NCBI RefSeq assembly: GCF_008312895.1
Contig: NZ_VSSP01000008.1
Location: 124,001 to 188,000, forward strand
Origin: Luteimonas suaedae
Lineage (GTDB): Bacteria; Pseudomonadota; Gammaproteobacteria; Xanthomonadales; Xanthomonadaceae
DNA length: 64,000 nucleotides
Direction: 5' to 3'
Positions 48,733 through 59,323 of this stretch are shown piece after piece (within the stretch, counting starts at the first letter, position 1; each line of letters starts with the position of its first letter). A program made the position numbers and the translations under genes. Under the pieces are notes generated by a model. The model was given only the letters and a program-made list of their open reading frames with translations, ran no database searches and was not told the origin of the DNA.

Positions 48733-49396
48733 CTCCAAGGCCGTCGTGCTTCTGTCCGGGGGAATGGATTCGGCGGTCGTCCTGGCGATAGCCCGCGAAC
48801 GGGGCTTTGCGGCGCATGCATTGAGCGTGGCCTACGGCCAGCGTCATACCTCGGAGCTGGCCGCTGCGGCGCGCATGGCTGCGTCGCTGGACGCGGCCGA
48901 ACACAAGACGGTGCAGGTGGATCTGCGCAGCATCGGCGGCTCGGCGCTCACTGCGGATATCGAGGTGCCGGAGGCGGGCGGCGAGGGAATCCCGGCGACC
49001 TACGTGCCGGCGCGCAACACGATCATGCTGTCGGTGGCGCTGGGCTGGGCCGAGGTGTTGGGCGCGGCCGACATCTTCTGCGGCGTCAACGCGGTCGACT
49101 ACTCCGGTTATCCGGATTGCCGCCCGGAATTCATCGAGGCGTTCGAAAGGCTCGCCAACCTGGCCACCAAGGCCGGGGTGGAGGGTGCCGGCATCCGCGT
49201 GCATGCGCCGCTGCTGCGCCTGGGCAAGGCCGACATCGTGCACGAGGGCATGCGTCTGGGCGTGGATTTCGCCGCCACCGTGTCCTGCTATCGCGCCGAT
49301 GCCGACGGCCGCGCCTGCGGCCGCTGCGATGCCTGCCGCCTGCGCGCCGAAGGCTTCGCCGCCGCCGGCGTGGCCGACCCGACGCGCTACGCCTGA
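48698..49396 (+). CDS. queC: 7-cyano-7-deazaguanine synthase
   Basis: The 232-residue enzyme makes preQ0 from 7-carboxy-7-deazaguanine, ammonia and ATP. The PP-loop [13 protein letters not shown] sits near residue 20, zinc cysteines are in SCYRAD and [14 protein letters not shown], and [19 protein letters not shown] is conserved. The native N-terminus should be about [10 protein letters not shown]. Here no ATG exists; the frame opens at TTG (48698), eight bases after GAG, and residues 1-12 ([12 protein letters not shown]) come from the heptamer repeat. Confidence 0.94.
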   Translation: MTNHESPITNHGSKAVVLLSGGMDSAVVLAIARERGFAAHALSVAYGQRHTSELAAAARMAASLDAAEHKTVQVDLRSIGGSALTADIEVPEAGGEGIPATYVPARNTIMLSVALGWAEVLGAADIFCGVNAVDYSGYPDCRPEFIEAFERLANLATKAGVEGAGIRVHAPLLRLGKADIVHEGMRLGVDFAATVSCYRADADGRACGRCDACRLRAEGFAAAGVADPTRYA

Positions 49397-49560
49397 ACAA
49401 CGCCGGCGGTGCCTGCCTGCGTCGGGCCGGGGCGTTGCGCTAGAATGCGCAGCCTGCGCAGCACGGGCGACACAACGGGCCGCCCTTGACACTGCGCACT
49501 CCCGCTCGCGGGAGGGGCAAGACCGCCGCGCCGTGCGCGGCAGCTTGATCGTTCGACAAC

Positions 49561-49633
49561 GGGTCGTTAGCTCAGTCGGTAGAGCATCGGACTTTTAATC
49601 CGCTGGTCGTTGGTTCGAATCCAACACGACCCA
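49561..49633 (+). tRNA. tRNA-Lys (anticodon TTT)
   Basis: GGGTCGT (49561-49567) pairs with ACGACCC (49626-49632), the D-arm is GCTC-AGTCGGTA-GAGC, and the anticodon arm CGGA-CTTTTAA-TCCG has TTT. The T-arm is GTTGG-TTCGAAT-CCAAC and the discriminator is A. The 3' CCA is not encoded (the sequence continues CATTT), so it must be added by the nucleotidyltransferase. One U-C mismatch seems present at the base of the anticodon stem. It follows queC as in other Xanthomonads; TAGAAT at 49441 is a possible -10, and CTCCCGC-TC-GCGGGAG at 49499-49514 is a palindrome of unknown meaning. Confidence 0.96.
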
Positions 49634-49654
49634 CATTTCCCCTTCGAAACAGGC

Positions 49655-50230
49655 TCACTGCTGCGTGCGGCGGTAGTAGCGGCGCGCCTTGTCGCGGCTG
49701 CCGCAGTCGGCCATGTCGCACCAGCGCCGCCGGCCGTTGCGGGTCTGGTCCTCGAACAGCCACTCACAGGCCGGGCAGAAGCGCAGGCGCTCGCGGTCGC
49801 CGGCGGTGACCAGGTCGGCGGCATCCAGAAGCACCGGTGCGAGGCCGTTGGCGGTGTCCGCAGGCTTCTTCCAGTGCCAGGCCAGGGTGGCGGGATCGAT
49901 GGTGCGCCGCGCGGCGGCCGCGGCGACCCGGTCGTCGAGGCGCTCGACCGCGCCGCGCGGCGGCGGCTCGCCGTGCGCCAGGGGGCGCAATACCGCCGTC
50001 AGGATCTCGCGGATCTCGATCGCGGTGCGCAGTTCGCAGTTCCTTGCAGGCGGCGACGGCAGCCCGACGGCTTTCAGCCAGCGCTGCAGATTGGCGGTGG
50101 AATCGAGCCAGTCGTGGGCGTGCCCGGTCGCGGGCCAGCTGACGGTGTTCACCAGGTCCAGCGACGGACGGCCGCCGACCAGCTTGTAGCTGCCGCGATA
50201 GTCGCCGGGATCCAGGGCCAGGGCGTGCAT
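49655..50230 (-). CDS. CGNR zinc-finger / ABATE-domain regulator
   Basis: The 191-residue protein has an N-terminal ABATE domain (LVGGRPSLDLVNTVSWPATG, DWLDSTANLQRWL) and a C-terminal CGNR-type zinc finger: CPACEWLFEDQTRNGRRRWC followed by CGSRDKARRYYRR, where CGSR replaces CGNR. Such proteins are thought to be stress-response or aromatic-compound-linked transcription factors. It is transcribed divergently from the EamA transporter, with nested palindromes between them, so autoregulation and control of the transporter are likely. Confidence 0.88.
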   Translation of the reverse strand: MHALALDPGDYRGSYKLVGGRPSLDLVNTVSWPATGHAHDWLDSTANLQRWLKAVGLPSPPARNCELRTAIEIREILTAVLRPLAHGEPPPRGAVERLDDRVAAAAARRTIDPATLAWHWKKPADTANGLAPVLLDAADLVTAGDRERLRFCPACEWLFEDQTRNGRRRWCDMADCGSRDKARRYYRRTQQ

Positions 50231-50239
50231 GGCCGGATA

Positions 50240-50315
50240 TTACCATCAAAACTAGGTTGACAGGTAAGAAATCGCGGCGCAGGATTCTTACCTCCATGAC
50301 GTATTTTGATGGTAA
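50240..50315. promoter_or_regulatory. Nested inverted repeats: probable operator of the CGNR/EamA pair
   Basis: The outer repeat TTACCATCAAAA (50240-50251) matches TTTTGATGGTAA (50304-50315) perfectly. The inner repeat AGGTAAGAA (50262-50270) matches TTCTTACCT (50285-50293). A consensus -35 TTGACA (50257-50262) with CAGGAT at 50280-50285 (17-base spacing) points to the transporter, and TAATAT (50242-50237, minus strand) lies six bases before the regulator's ATG. The inner repeat covers the transporter promoter, as expected for repression. Confidence 0.7.
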
Positions 50316-51195
50316 AGAAGTCGCCAGCCCCGGCCGCCTCGCGGATCGGGTGCCGGCCCATGCGTATTTCGTCGGCAGCGCGATCTTCCATTACCTGGGT
50401 CCGTCCTTCGCCGTGCTGCTGTTCGCACGCATGCCGGTGGCCGGCGTGGCCTGGCTGCGCATCGTCTCGGCGGCCGCGGTCTTCGCGCTGTGGCGCAGGC
50501 CCTGGCGGTCGTTCTTCGCGGCAGGTCGCGACACGCGACGCGCGGTGGTGGCGCTCGGGGTGGTGTTCGCGCTGATGAACTACAGCTTCTACGTCGCGAT
50601 CGACCGGTTGCCGCTCGGGACGGTGGCGGCGATCGAGTTCCTCGGCCCGATCGTGCTGGCGCTGGCCGGCAGTCGCTCGGGCCGCAATGTCGCCGCGCTG
50701 CTGTTCGCGGTCGCCGGCGTCTGGCTGCTGACCGACGTGCGGCTCGCGGGCGATCCGCTGGCGTTCGCCTGGGCCTTCGCCAATGCCGCCCTGTTCCTGC
50801 TGTACATCGTGCTGGCGCACCGGGTCGCGCGTGCGGATCCGGGCACCAGCCCGATCGACCGCCTCGGCGCCGCCCTGCTGGTCGCCGGCATCGTCATCAC
50901 GCCGCTCGGGTTCATGGCGGCGACGCCGGCACTGGGCGACCCGGTCGCGCTGGCCGCGGGCATCGGCGTCGGGATCAGTTCGTCGGTCATCCCCTACGTC
51001 TTCGACCAACTCGCCATGGTCCGCCTGCCCCGGGCGACCTATGCCCTGTTCGTCGCGCTTCTTCCCGCCACCGCGGTGGTGGTCGGGATCGTCGTGCTGC
51101 GCCAGATCCCGACGCCGTTCGAGGCATTCGGCGTCGCCCTCGTCGTCTTCGGCATCGCGCTCCACCGCCAGCCGCGGGCATGCGGTCGCGCGTGA
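50296..51195 (+). CDS. EamA/DMT family exporter (RhtA-like)
   Basis: The protein is 299 residues from the ATG at 50296, with ten hydrophobic segments in two EamA repeats (HYLGPSFAVLLFARMPVAGVAWLRI; LGTVAAIEFLGPIVLAL; VIPYVFDQLAMVRLPRATYALFVALLPATA). The pattern resembles RhtA/YddG-type amino-acid or metabolite exporters. Because the outer operator arm falls inside the first codons, a GTG at 50350 (VPAHAYFVGSAIFH) may be the real start; it begins right at the first helix. Exported compound unknown; presumably the inducer or a product sensed by the CGNR regulator. Confidence 0.85.
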   Translation: MTYFDGKEVASPGRLADRVPAHAYFVGSAIFHYLGPSFAVLLFARMPVAGVAWLRIVSAAAVFALWRRPWRSFFAAGRDTRRAVVALGVVFALMNYSFYVAIDRLPLGTVAAIEFLGPIVLALAGSRSGRNVAALLFAVAGVWLLTDVRLAGDPLAFAWAFANAALFLLYIVLAHRVARADPGTSPIDRLGAALLVAGIVITPLGFMAATPALGDPVALAAGIGVGISSSVIPYVFDQLAMVRLPRATYALFVALLPATAVVVGIVVLRQIPTPFEAFGVALVVFGIALHRQPRACGRA

Positions 51196-51226
51196 ACGAT
51201 CAGATGGCTTTAACCAGGAGAGCATC

Positions 51227-52204
51227 ATGCAATACGTGAATCTGGGACGTACCGGCCTCAAGGTCTCGCGCCTGTGCTTGGGCGTCATGAGCTACGGCTC
51301 GCCCGAATCGAAGGACTGGATCCTGACCGAGGAACAGGGCCGGCCGTTCATCCGTCGTGCGCTCGAACTCGGCATCAACTACTTCGACACCGCCGACATG
51401 TACTCGCGCGGCATTAGCGAGGAGATCCTGGGGCGCGCCATGCGCGACTTCGCCCGTCGCGAGGACGTGGTCATCGCCACCAAGGTCTACTTCCCGATGA
51501 GCGACGATCCGAACGATCGCGGGCTGTCGCGTAAGCACATCCTGCATGCGGTCGACGCGTCGCTGCGCCGGCTGGATACCGACTACATCGACCTGTACCA
51601 GCTGCACCGCTGGGACTACGAAACGCCGATCGAGGAAACGCTCGAGACCCTGAATGACGTGGTGCGCGCGGGCAAGGTCCGCTACATCGGCGCATCGAGC
51701 ATGTACGCCTGGCAGTTCATGAAGGCGCTCGCGCTCTCCGAACGCAATGGCTGGGCGCGGTTCGTCGCCATGCAGAACCACTACAACCTGGTGTATCGCG
51801 AGGAGGAGCGCGAGATGTTGCCGCTGTGCCGCTCGGAAGGGATTGGGGTGGTGCCGTGGAGTCCGCTGGCGCGGGGGTTTCTCGCCGGTGGTCGTGCGCC
51901 CGGTGGCGGCGAGACCGCCCGTGCGAAAAGCGATCGTCTCGCGCACGGGATGTACTACGCCGAGACCGACTTCCAGGTGGCCGAGCGGGCCGCGGCCGTT
52001 GCCGCCCGCCGCGGCGTGGCGCCGGCGCAGGTGGCCCTGGCCTGGCTGCTGCATCAGCCGGGGGTGACGGCGCCGATCATCGGCGCGACCAAGCTGTCGC
52101 ATCTGGAACAGGCCGTCGCCGCCGTCTCGCTGTCGCTGGGCGACGACGAACGCGCGGAGCTGGAGGCGCCTTATCAGCCGCACCGGGTGCTCGGTCACGA
52201 GTGA
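51227..52204 (+). CDS. Aldo/keto reductase
   Basis: The 325-residue TIM-barrel NADPH oxidoreductase has the family tetrad: Asp in YFDTADMYS, Tyr in the same loop, Lys in VIATKVYFP and His in YQLHRWD. IGASSMYAWQF, GVVPWSPLARGFL and the cofactor segment PIIGATKLSHLEQ are also typical. It is closest in pattern to the YajO/AKR-type (Tas-like) reductases. CCAGGAGAGC provides the ribosome site, 31 bases after the transporter stop, so the two may be co-transcribed. The substrate is unknown. Confidence 0.92.
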   Translation: MQYVNLGRTGLKVSRLCLGVMSYGSPESKDWILTEEQGRPFIRRALELGINYFDTADMYSRGISEEILGRAMRDFARREDVVIATKVYFPMSDDPNDRGLSRKHILHAVDASLRRLDTDYIDLYQLHRWDYETPIEETLETLNDVVRAGKVRYIGASSMYAWQFMKALALSERNGWARFVAMQNHYNLVYREEEREMLPLCRSEGIGVVPWSPLARGFLAGGRAPGGGETARAKSDRLAHGMYYAETDFQVAERAAAVAARRGVAPAQVALAWLLHQPGVTAPIIGATKLSHLEQAVAAVSLSLGDDERAELEAPYQPHRVLGHE

Positions 52205-52399
52205 CGGCCGGCGTTGAATCGCGGGATCCGCGGGCGCATATTGGGTTCGGTACGGCCGCCTGTCGGGCTCCGCGACGTGCCGTTCAGCGAATGGGTGCCG
52301 GCCCGGTTCCGCCCACCGCCGGCCGGTCTCATCCCTTGCGACGCCCGTTGCGCAGGCTCATTGCTTTCTTGCCCGCCCTCCCTCTCTCCCCCGTTCACG

Positions 52400-55300
52400 A
52401 TGCCCCTCGACGCCTTCCATCCCGCCGTCGCCGCCTGGTTCCGCGGCGCGTTCCCTGCGCCGACCGAGGCGCAGGCGGCCGCGTGGCCGGCGATCCGCGC
52501 CGGCCGCAATACGCTGGTGGCGGCGCCGACCGGGTCGGGCAAGACACTGACCGCGTTCATGACCGCGATCGACGGCCTGGTGCGCCAGGGGCTGCAGGGC
52601 ACCGCGCCGGGGCTGTTCGGCGACCAGGTGCCGGCCGCGGGGCTGGCAGGGCTTCCGGACGAGACCTTGGTGGTCTACGTGTCGCCGCTGAAGGCGCTGT
52701 CCAACGACATCCGCGTGAACCTGGAGGCGCCGCTGGCCGGCATCCGTGCCGAACTGGCCCAGATGGGCCTGCCCGATATCGAGATCCGCACCGCGGTGCG
52801 CACCGGCGACACGCCGCAGTCCGAACGCGCCGGCATGCGCCGCAGGCCGCCGCACATCCTGGTGACCACGCCCGAATCGCTGTACGTACTGCTCGGCTCG
52901 GAGTCGGGGCGGGCGATGCTGGCGCCGGTGCGCACGGTGATCGTGGACGAGATCCACGCCGTTGCCGACGACAAGCGCGGCAGCCACCTGGCGCTGTCGC
53001 TGGAGCGGCTGGAAGCGCTGTGCGGTCGGCGCCTGGTACGGGTCGGGCTGTCGGCGACGCAGAAGCCGATCGACGAGGTGGCGCGGTTCCTGGTCGGTGC
53101 CGCCGCGGTCGCGGCCGACGGCACCCCGGACTGCGCCATCGTCGATATCGGCTACACCCGCCAGCGCGACCTGGCATTGGAACTGCCGCCCACGCCGTTG
53201 TCGGTGGTGATGTCCAACGACCAGTGGGAGCAGGTGTACCGGCGCGTGGTCGAACTGGTGGAGGCACACCGCACCACCCTGGTGTTCGTCAACACGCGGC
53301 GCATGGCCGAGCGCGCCGCGCGCCACCTCGGCGAGCTGCTGGGCAAGGAGCACGTGGCCGCGCACCACGGCAGTCTGGCGAAGGAGCACCGGCTCGAGGC
53401 CGAGCAGCGGCTCAAGCGCGGCGAGCTGAAGGTGCTGGTGGCGACGGCGTCGCTGGAACTGGGCATCGACATCGGCGACGTCGACCTGGTCTGCCAGCTC
53501 GGTTCGCCACGCTCGATCGCGACCTTCCTGCAGCGCGCCGGCCGCTCCGGGCACACGGTGGGCGGGGTACCGAAGGCGCGGCTGTTCCCGGCCACGCGCG
53601 ACGAGCTGGTCGAATGCACCGCGCTGCTGGACTGCGTGCGTCGCGGCGAACTCGACGCGCTGCGGATCCTGCCGGCGCCGCTGGACGTGCTGGCACAGCA
53701 GATCGTCGCCGAGGTCGCCAGCCGCGAATGGGACGAGGACGCGCTGTTCGACTGGCTGCGCCGCGCCTGGCCGTACGCGCAGCTGGCGCGGGAGGATTTC
53801 GACGCGGTGGTGCGGATGCTGGCGGAGGGCTACAGCAGCCGTCGCGGCCCGCGCGCCGGTTACCTGCACCGCGACGCGGTGAATCGCAAGCTGCGCGGGC
53901 GCAAGGGCGCGCGCATGACCGCGGTGATGTCCGGCGGCACCATTCCCGACACCGGCGACTACGCCGTGGTGCTGGAACCGGAGGCGCAGAACATCGGCAC
54001 CGTGAACGAGGATTTCGCGGTCGAGAGCATGGCCGGCGACATCTTCCAGCTCGGCAACGCCAGCTACCGGATCCTGCGGGTGGAGCCGGGGAGGGTGCGA
54101 GTGGAGGACGCGCAGGGCCTGCCGCCGAGCATTCCGTTCTGGATCGGCGAGGCACCGGGACGGACGGACGAGCTGTCGGCCGGGGTGTCGCGGTTGCGCG
54201 AGGAGGTCGCTGCGCGGCTTGGGCCGGGCGTTGGCGCCGAAAGCAAATCCCCCCCAGCCCCCCTTTTTCAAAGGGGGGAGCCGGGCGTCGGTGCGGAATC
54301 GTCGCCGGCGACGGACGGGGCGCTGCCTCGTGAAGCGCCAACGCCTGGTGAGGCGCTGCCATCGCGGGAACCGGCGAAATCCCTGGCGGATGTTGCTCCA
54401 TATCCGGCGAAGCCCTTTGAAACGTCTGTTGCGCCGCAATCGGCGGGATCCGCCGAACCGCACGCTGCTCCCCGGCCGGCGGAGTCCGCCGAGGCACCTG
54501 CATCTGCTGTTCCCCCCTTTGAAAAAGGGGGGCAGGGGGGATTTGCTGTTGGCCACGGCAATGCCATCGCCTGGCTGCGCGACGAACTCGGCCTCGACGC
54601 CGACGCCGCGCGCCAACTGGTCGATTACCTGGCAAGCGCGCAGGCGGCGCTCGGCGAGCTGCCGACGCAGTCGCGGATCGTGCTGGAGCGCTTCTTCGAC
54701 GAGTCCGGCGGCACCCAGTTGGTGATCCACACCCCGTTCGGCAGCCGCATCAACCGCGCCTGGGGATTGGCGCTGCGCAAGCGCTTCTGCCGCAAGTTCA
54801 ACTTCGAGCTGCAGGCGGCGGCCACCGAGGACGCGATCGTGCTGTCGCTGTCGACCAGCCACAGCTTCCCGCTGATCGAGGTCTCGCAGTACCTGCATTC
54901 GGCCTCCGCGCTGGACATCCTGGTGCAGGCGCTGCTGGATGCACCGCTGTTCGGCGCGCGCTGGCGCTGGAACGCGACCACCGCGCTGGCGCTGCCGCGC
55001 TTCCAGGGCGGGCGCAAGGTGCCGCCGCAACTGCAGCGGATGAAGTCGGAGGACTTCCTGGCCACCGTGTTCCCCGACAAGGTGGCCTGCCTGGAGAACA
55101 TCGTCGGCGAGCGCGAGGTGCCGGATCATCCGCTGGTGGCGCAGACGCTGCGCGACTGCCTGGACGAGGCGATGGACGCGCAGGGCTGGCTGCGGCTGCT
55201 GCGGCGCATGGAGGCGGGCGAAGTGGAGGTGCGCGCCTGCGACCTGGCCGCGCCGTCGCCGCTGGCGGCCGAGGCGATCAACGCGCGGCCCTACGCCTTC

Positions 55301-57178
55301 CTCGACGACGCGCCGCTGGAGGAGCGCCGCACCCAGGCGGTGCAGACGCGCCGCTATGCCGATCCGGAAAGCGCCGACGATCTCGGCCGGCTCGACGCCG
55401 ACGCCATCGCCGAGGTGCGCGTGCAGGCCTGGCCCGAGGTACGCGGTGCCGACGAGATGCACGATGCGCTGATGGGCCTGGGCGTGGTGAGCGCCGACGA
55501 GGCCGCCGCGAATGCCGGTTGGGACGGCTGGCTCGAGACGCTCGCCCGCGGCCATCGCGCCACGCGCCTGCGCCCGGCGCCCGGGCGCGGCGAGCTGTGG
55601 GTGGCCGCCGAGCGGTTGCCGCAGCTGCGCGCGCTGTTCCCGCAGGCGTTCCTGCAACCGTGCATCGAGGCGCCGGCGGAGTACGCGGCGCAGCCCTGGG
55701 CCGCCGAGGACGCGGCGACCGAGCTGCTGCGCGCGCGCCTGTCCGGGCTCGGGCCGGCGCCTGCGGCGGAACTCGCGCGCAGCCTGTCGCTGCCGCCGCT
55801 CGACGCCGACGTGGCGCTGCTGCGGCTGCAGAACGAAGGCTATGCGATGCAGGGCCGCTTCACCCCCGGCGCCACGGAGACCGAGTGGTGCGAGCGGTCC
55901 CTGCTGGCGCGCATCCATCGCTACACGCTCGGCCGGCTGCGCCGCGAGATCGAGCCGGTGCCGACGCGCGATTTCCTGCGCTTCCTGTTCGACTGGCAGC
56001 GCGTGTCCGGTGATGCGCGTGCCAGCGGACCGGAGGCGCTGGCCGGCGTGCTGTCGCAGCTGGAAGGCTTCGAGGCGCCGGCGGCCGCCTGGGAGTCGGA
56101 GTTGCTGCCGGCGCGCGTACGCGACTACTCCATCTCCTGGCTCGACGAACTGTGCACCGCCGGCCGCACCCTGTGGACGCGGCTGCGCGCGAGCGATGCC
56201 GAGGCGGGTGCCGGGCGCGGCAGCGGAACGGTGCGCACGACGCCGGTGGTGCTGCTGCCGCGGCGCACGGCCGCGCACTGGCTGCGGCTGGCGCCGGATT
56301 CCGCCGGCGACGCGGCGCTGTCCTCGCGCGCGCAGCGGGTCGCCGACCACCTGGCCGCCAACGGCGCCTCGTTCTTCGACGAGATCGCGACCGGCACGCG
56401 GCTACTACAGACCGAGCTGGAGGACGCGCTGGCCGAGCTAGTCGCCCGCGGCCGCGCGCGCTGCGACAGTTTCGCCGGGCTGCGTGCGTTGCTGGTGCCG
56501 GCATCGAAGCGTTCGTCCGCACGCGGTCGCGGCCGGCGCCGTGCGGCGCTGTTCGGGATCGAGGACGCCGGGCGCTGGGCCCCGTGCGGTCAGCGCGCCG
56601 GCGTGGATACGTCCGCTGGGGAAGCCGATGTCCGCGCCGCTTCGCTCGCGACCGCCGAGAGTCTGGAACACGTCGCCCGGGTGCTGCTGCGCCGCTACGG
56701 CGTGGTCTGCTGGCGGCTGCTCGAGCGCGAGGCGGCTTGGCTGCCGCCCTGGCGCGAACTGTCGCGCGTCTATCGCCGCCTGGAGGCGCGCGGCGAAATT
56801 CGCGGCGGGCGCTTCATCGCCGGCCTGTCGGGCGAACAGTTCGCATTGCCGGAAGCGATCGGGCTGCTACGGCGGATCCGGCAGAAGCCAGGTGCGGGCG
56901 AGTTCGTCTGCCTGTCGGCGATGGACCCGCTCAACCTGGTCGGCACGCTGCTGCCCGGCGACCGGATTCCGCGATTGCCGGGCGCGCGCGTGCTCTACCG
57001 CGACGGCTCACCGGTGGCCTCGCTGGTCGCGGGGCAGGTTGCGCTGCTGGCGGAGCTGGCGCCCGGCGAGGAAAGCGCCGCGCGCAGGATCCTGCTGCGC
57101 GAGCCGGCGCCGCCGGGCTTCGGCACATACGCAGATGCGCCGATGCCGGCCGAAGACGAACCGGCCACGAACCCGTAA
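52400..57178 (+). CDS. lhr: Lhr-type large DEAD/DEAH helicase with repeat insert
   Basis: The 1592-residue protein is a 3'-5' DNA translocase of the Lhr family. RecA-1 holds APTGSGKT (about 41-49) and [19 protein letters not shown] (about 182-200); RecA-2 holds [30 protein letters not shown] and QRAGRSGH. A winged helix and the long Lhr-specific beta-barrel and C-terminal blocks follow ([18 protein letters not shown]). Family members reach about 1500 residues; the excess is mainly an insert at residues about 615-717 flanked by inverted C-run/TTTTTCAAA/G-run repeats. The start ATG at 52400 precedes FHPAVAAWF. The stop TAA is part of a REP element. Confidence 0.94.
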   Translation: MPLDAFHPAVAAWFRGAFPAPTEAQAAAWPAIRAGRNTLVAAPTGSGKTLTAFMTAIDGLVRQGLQGTAPGLFGDQVPAAGLAGLPDETLVVYVSPLKALSNDIRVNLEAPLAGIRAELAQMGLPDIEIRTAVRTGDTPQSERAGMRRRPPHILVTTPESLYVLLGSESGRAMLAPVRTVIVDEIHAVADDKRGSHLALSLERLEALCGRRLVRVGLSATQKPIDEVARFLVGAAAVAADGTPDCAIVDIGYTRQRDLALELPPTPLSVVMSNDQWEQVYRRVVELVEAHRTTLVFVNTRRMAERAARHLGELLGKEHVAAHHGSLAKEHRLEAEQRLKRGELKVLVATASLELGIDIGDVDLVCQLGSPRSIATFLQRAGRSGHTVGGVPKARLFPATRDELVECTALLDCVRRGELDALRILPAPLDVLAQQIVAEVASREWDEDALFDWLRRAWPYAQLAREDFDAVVRMLAEGYSSRRGPRAGYLHRDAVNRKLRGRKGARMTAVMSGGTIPDTGDYAVVLEPEAQNIGTVNEDFAVESMAGDIFQLGNASYRILRVEPGRVRVEDAQGLPPSIPFWIGEAPGRTDELSAGVSRLREEVAARLGPGVGAESKSPPAPLFQRGEPGVGAESSPATDGALPREAPTPGEALPSREPAKSLADVAPYPAKPFETSVAPQSAGSAEPHAAPRPAESAEAPASAVPPFEKGGQGGFAVGHGNAIAWLRDELGLDADAARQLVDYLASAQAALGELPTQSRIVLERFFDESGGTQLVIHTPFGSRINRAWGLALRKRFCRKFNFELQAAATEDAIVLSLSTSHSFPLIEVSQYLHSASALDILVQALLDAPLFGARWRWNATTALALPRFQGGRKVPPQLQRMKSEDFLATVFPDKVACLENIVGEREVPDHPLVAQTLRDCLDEAMDAQGWLRLLRRMEAGEVEVRACDLAAPSPLAAEAINARPYAFLDDAPLEERRTQAVQTRRYADPESADDLGRLDADAIAEVRVQAWPEVRGADEMHDALMGLGVVSADEAAANAGWDGWLETLARGHRATRLRPAPGRGELWVAAERLPQLRALFPQAFLQPCIEAPAEYAAQPWAAEDAATELLRARLSGLGPAPAAELARSLSLPPLDADVALLRLQNEGYAMQGRFTPGATETEWCERSLLARIHRYTLGRLRREIEPVPTRDFLRFLFDWQRVSGDARASGPEALAGVLSQLEGFEAPAAAWESELLPARVRDYSISWLDELCTAGRTLWTRLRASDAEAGAGRGSGTVRTTPVVLLPRRTAAHWLRLAPDSAGDAALSSRAQRVADHLAANGASFFDEIATGTRLLQTELEDALAELVARGRARCDSFAGLRALLVPASKRSSARGRGRRRAALFGIEDAGRWAPCGQRAGVDTSAGEADVRAASLATAESLEHVARVLLRRYGVVCWRLLEREAAWLPPWRELSRVYRRLEARGEIRGGRFIAGLSGEQFALPEAIGLLRRIRQKPGAGEFVCLSAMDPLNLVGTLLPGDRIPRLPGARVLYRDGSPVASLVAGQVALLAELAPGEESAARRILLREPAPPGFGTYADAPMPAEDEPATNP
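54244..54547. repeat. Inverted C-run/TTTTTCAAA/G-run repeats inside lhr
   Basis: The left copy (AAATCCC...CCCTTTTTCAAAGGGG, 54244-54280) and the right copy in opposite orientation (CCCCTTTGAAAAAGGGG...GGGATTT, 54509-54547) enclose about 230 bases encoding a Pro/Ala/Glu-rich stretch. The reading frame is open throughout. The two ends encode peptides [11 protein letters not shown] and [11 protein letters not shown]. Confidence 0.8.
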
Positions 57179-57317
57179 GAGCGCGCCATGCGCGCGATGC
57201 CGCGGGCATTTCGCCGCCAGGGGATTCCGGCCACTGGCGCGCCTTCCGGCTCGCGGCGGGGTCGCCGATCGCGGGGCCGGATATACCCGCGGCATCGCGC
57301 GCATGGCGCGCTCCTAC
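57175..57317. repeat. Paired REP element, copy 4 (contains lhr stop codon)
   Basis: A 143-base variant of the REP pair begins GTAAGAGCGCGCCATGCGCG, one base different from the usual GTAG, and ends GGCGCGCTCCTAC. The TAA of its altered head is the stop codon of lhr. The interior has diverged (AGGGGATTCCGGCCACTGGCG). Confidence 0.85.
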
Positions 57318-57395
57318 GGAAGGCCGCCGGAGGCGTGCGGTGTCGGCCCGCCCGTTTGGAGAAGAACTGTCTTTGACCGCCGGTGGGGCGGTCGA

Positions 57396-59228
57396 TCAAC
57401 CCGCCGTCGCCACCGTGGCGATCACCTGGCTGCCGTAGCGCGACAGCTTGCCGGCGCCGATGCCGCCGATGCCGGCGAGCTCGTCCTCGCTCGACGGCCG
57501 CCGCGCCGCGATCTCGCGCAGCGTGCTGTCGTGGAAGATCACGTACGCCGGCACGTTCTGGTCGCGCGCCAGTTGCGCGCGCAGCTCGCGCAGGGCCTCG
57601 AACAGCGGCAGGTCGGCGGGTGCGAGCTCGGCCGCCGCCGATGCGGTGCGCAGCGCGCGCGTGCGCTCGCGGGGGGCGGCCACCTTGCGCAGCATGACCG
57701 GCTGGCTGCCCTTGAGCACCGCGCGGCTGGCCTCGGTCAGCCGCAGGCCGCCATAGCCCTCGGCATCGACCTCGAGCAGGCCGTGCGCCACCAGTTGCCG
57801 GAACACCCCGCGCCAGGTGCGCGCGTCCAGGTCGGTGCCGACGCCGTAGGTGCTGAGCCGGTCGTGGCCGAACTGGCGGATCTTCTCGCTGTCGCTGCCG
57901 CGTAGGATGTCGATGACGTGCGCGGCGCCGAAGCGCTGGCCGCTGCGGTACACGCAGCTTAGGGCCTTCTGCGCGGCCTCGGTCGCGTCCCAGGCCTCCG
58001 GCGGCTGCAGGCAGTTGTCGCAGTTGCCGCAGGCCCGTCCGGCGCCGTTCGCGCCGCTTTCCCCGGGTGCGTATTCCTCGCCGAAGTTCGCCAGCAACAC
58101 CTGGCGGCGGCAGCGCATCGATTCGCAGTAGCCGACCAGGGCGTCGAGCTTGCGGTGCTCCAGGCGCTTGCGCTCCTCGCCGGACTCGGACTGTTCGATC
58201 ATCTGCCGCAGCAGCACCAGGTCGCCGAGGCCGTAGCACATCCAGGCGTCGGCCGGCTCGCCGTCGCGGCCGGCGCGGCCGGTTTCCTGGTAGTAGCCCT
58301 CGATCGACTTGGGCAGGTCGATATGGGCGACGAAACGTACGTCCGGCTTGTCGATACCCATGCCGAAGGCAATGGTGGCGACCACGATCACGCCCTCCTC
58401 GCGCAGGAAACGGCGCTGGTTGGCGGCGCGGATGCCGGCGTCGATCCCGGCGTGGTAGGGCAGCGCGGTGTGGCCGTGTTCGGCCAGGAAGGCGGCCGTC
58501 TGCTCCACCTTGCGCCGCGACAGGCAGTAGACGATGCCGGCGTCGCCGCGGTGGGCGTCGACGAAGTCCAGCAGCTGGCGCTTGGCGTTGTCCTTCTGCG
58601 TCACCGCATAGCGGATGTTCGGCCGGTCGAACGAGCTGACGAAGCGGCGCGCCCGGTCCAGCTGCAGGCGCTCGGCGATCTCGCGCTGGGTTGGTGGATC
58701 GGCGGTGGCGGTCAGCGCGATCCGCGGCACCTGCGGCCAGCGTTCGTGCAGGATCGTCAGCTCGCGGTATTCAGGGCGGAAGTCATGGCCCCACTGCGAG
58801 ACGCAGTGCGCCTCGTCGATCGCGAACAACGCCAGCGAGGCACGCTCGAGCAGCGACAGGAAGCGCGGCGTCAGCAGGCGCTCGGGGGCGACGTACAGCA
58901 GGTCGAGATCGCCGGCCAGCAGCTGCCGCTCCACCGTCGCGGCGGTCTCGCCGTCGAGCGTCGAGTTGAGGAATGCCGCGCGCACGCCGAGCTGGCGCAG
59001 CGCCTCGACCTGGTCCTGCATCAGCGCGATCAACGGCGAGACCACGATACCGACGCCGTCGCGCAGCAGCGCCGGCAGCTGGTAGCACAGCGACTTGCCG
59101 CCGCCGGTGGGCATCAGCACCAGGGCATCGGCGCCGGCGGCGACATGTTCGACGATGGCGGCCTGCTCGCCGCGAAAGGCGGCGTGGCCGAAGACACGCT
59201 GCAGGGCGTCCCGTGCGGAGGTTTGCAT
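57396..59228 (-). CDS. recQ: ATP-dependent DNA helicase RecQ
   Basis: The 610-residue protein has the helicase core ([48 protein letters not shown]) and the RQC zinc site (CESMRCRRQ with CGNCDNC). A winged helix and a C-terminal HRDC domain follow ([36 protein letters not shown]). It unwinds 3'-5' at recombination and repair intermediates. The length equals the Escherichia coli enzyme. It converges with lhr across a REP element. Confidence 0.97.
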   Translation of the reverse strand: MQTSARDALQRVFGHAAFRGEQAAIVEHVAAGADALVLMPTGGGKSLCYQLPALLRDGVGIVVSPLIALMQDQVEALRQLGVRAAFLNSTLDGETAATVERQLLAGDLDLLYVAPERLLTPRFLSLLERASLALFAIDEAHCVSQWGHDFRPEYRELTILHERWPQVPRIALTATADPPTQREIAERLQLDRARRFVSSFDRPNIRYAVTQKDNAKRQLLDFVDAHRGDAGIVYCLSRRKVEQTAAFLAEHGHTALPYHAGIDAGIRAANQRRFLREEGVIVVATIAFGMGIDKPDVRFVAHIDLPKSIEGYYQETGRAGRDGEPADAWMCYGLGDLVLLRQMIEQSESGEERKRLEHRKLDALVGYCESMRCRRQVLLANFGEEYAPGESGANGAGRACGNCDNCLQPPEAWDATEAAQKALSCVYRSGQRFGAAHVIDILRGSDSEKIRQFGHDRLSTYGVGTDLDARTWRGVFRQLVAHGLLEVDAEGYGGLRLTEASRAVLKGSQPVMLRKVAAPRERTRALRTASAAAELAPADLPLFEALRELRAQLARDQNVPAYVIFHDSTLREIAARRPSSEDELAGIGGIGAGKLSRYGSQVIATVATAG

Positions 59229-59323
59229 GGGAACAGGATAGCCGCTGTGACCCGGGCGCCGAAACGGAAAACGGCCGACGGCGGTGTCGGACGGCCGCGC
59301 CTGGAGCCGTAGGATTTCCCCGG

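Noticed and set aside
52358..56350. A 1330-codon open frame on the minus strand opposite lhr
   Set aside because: High GC content makes long antisense frames common; its composition (Arg/Gln/Ala-rich, no domain) is that of a shadow, and lhr on the other strand is a clear family member.
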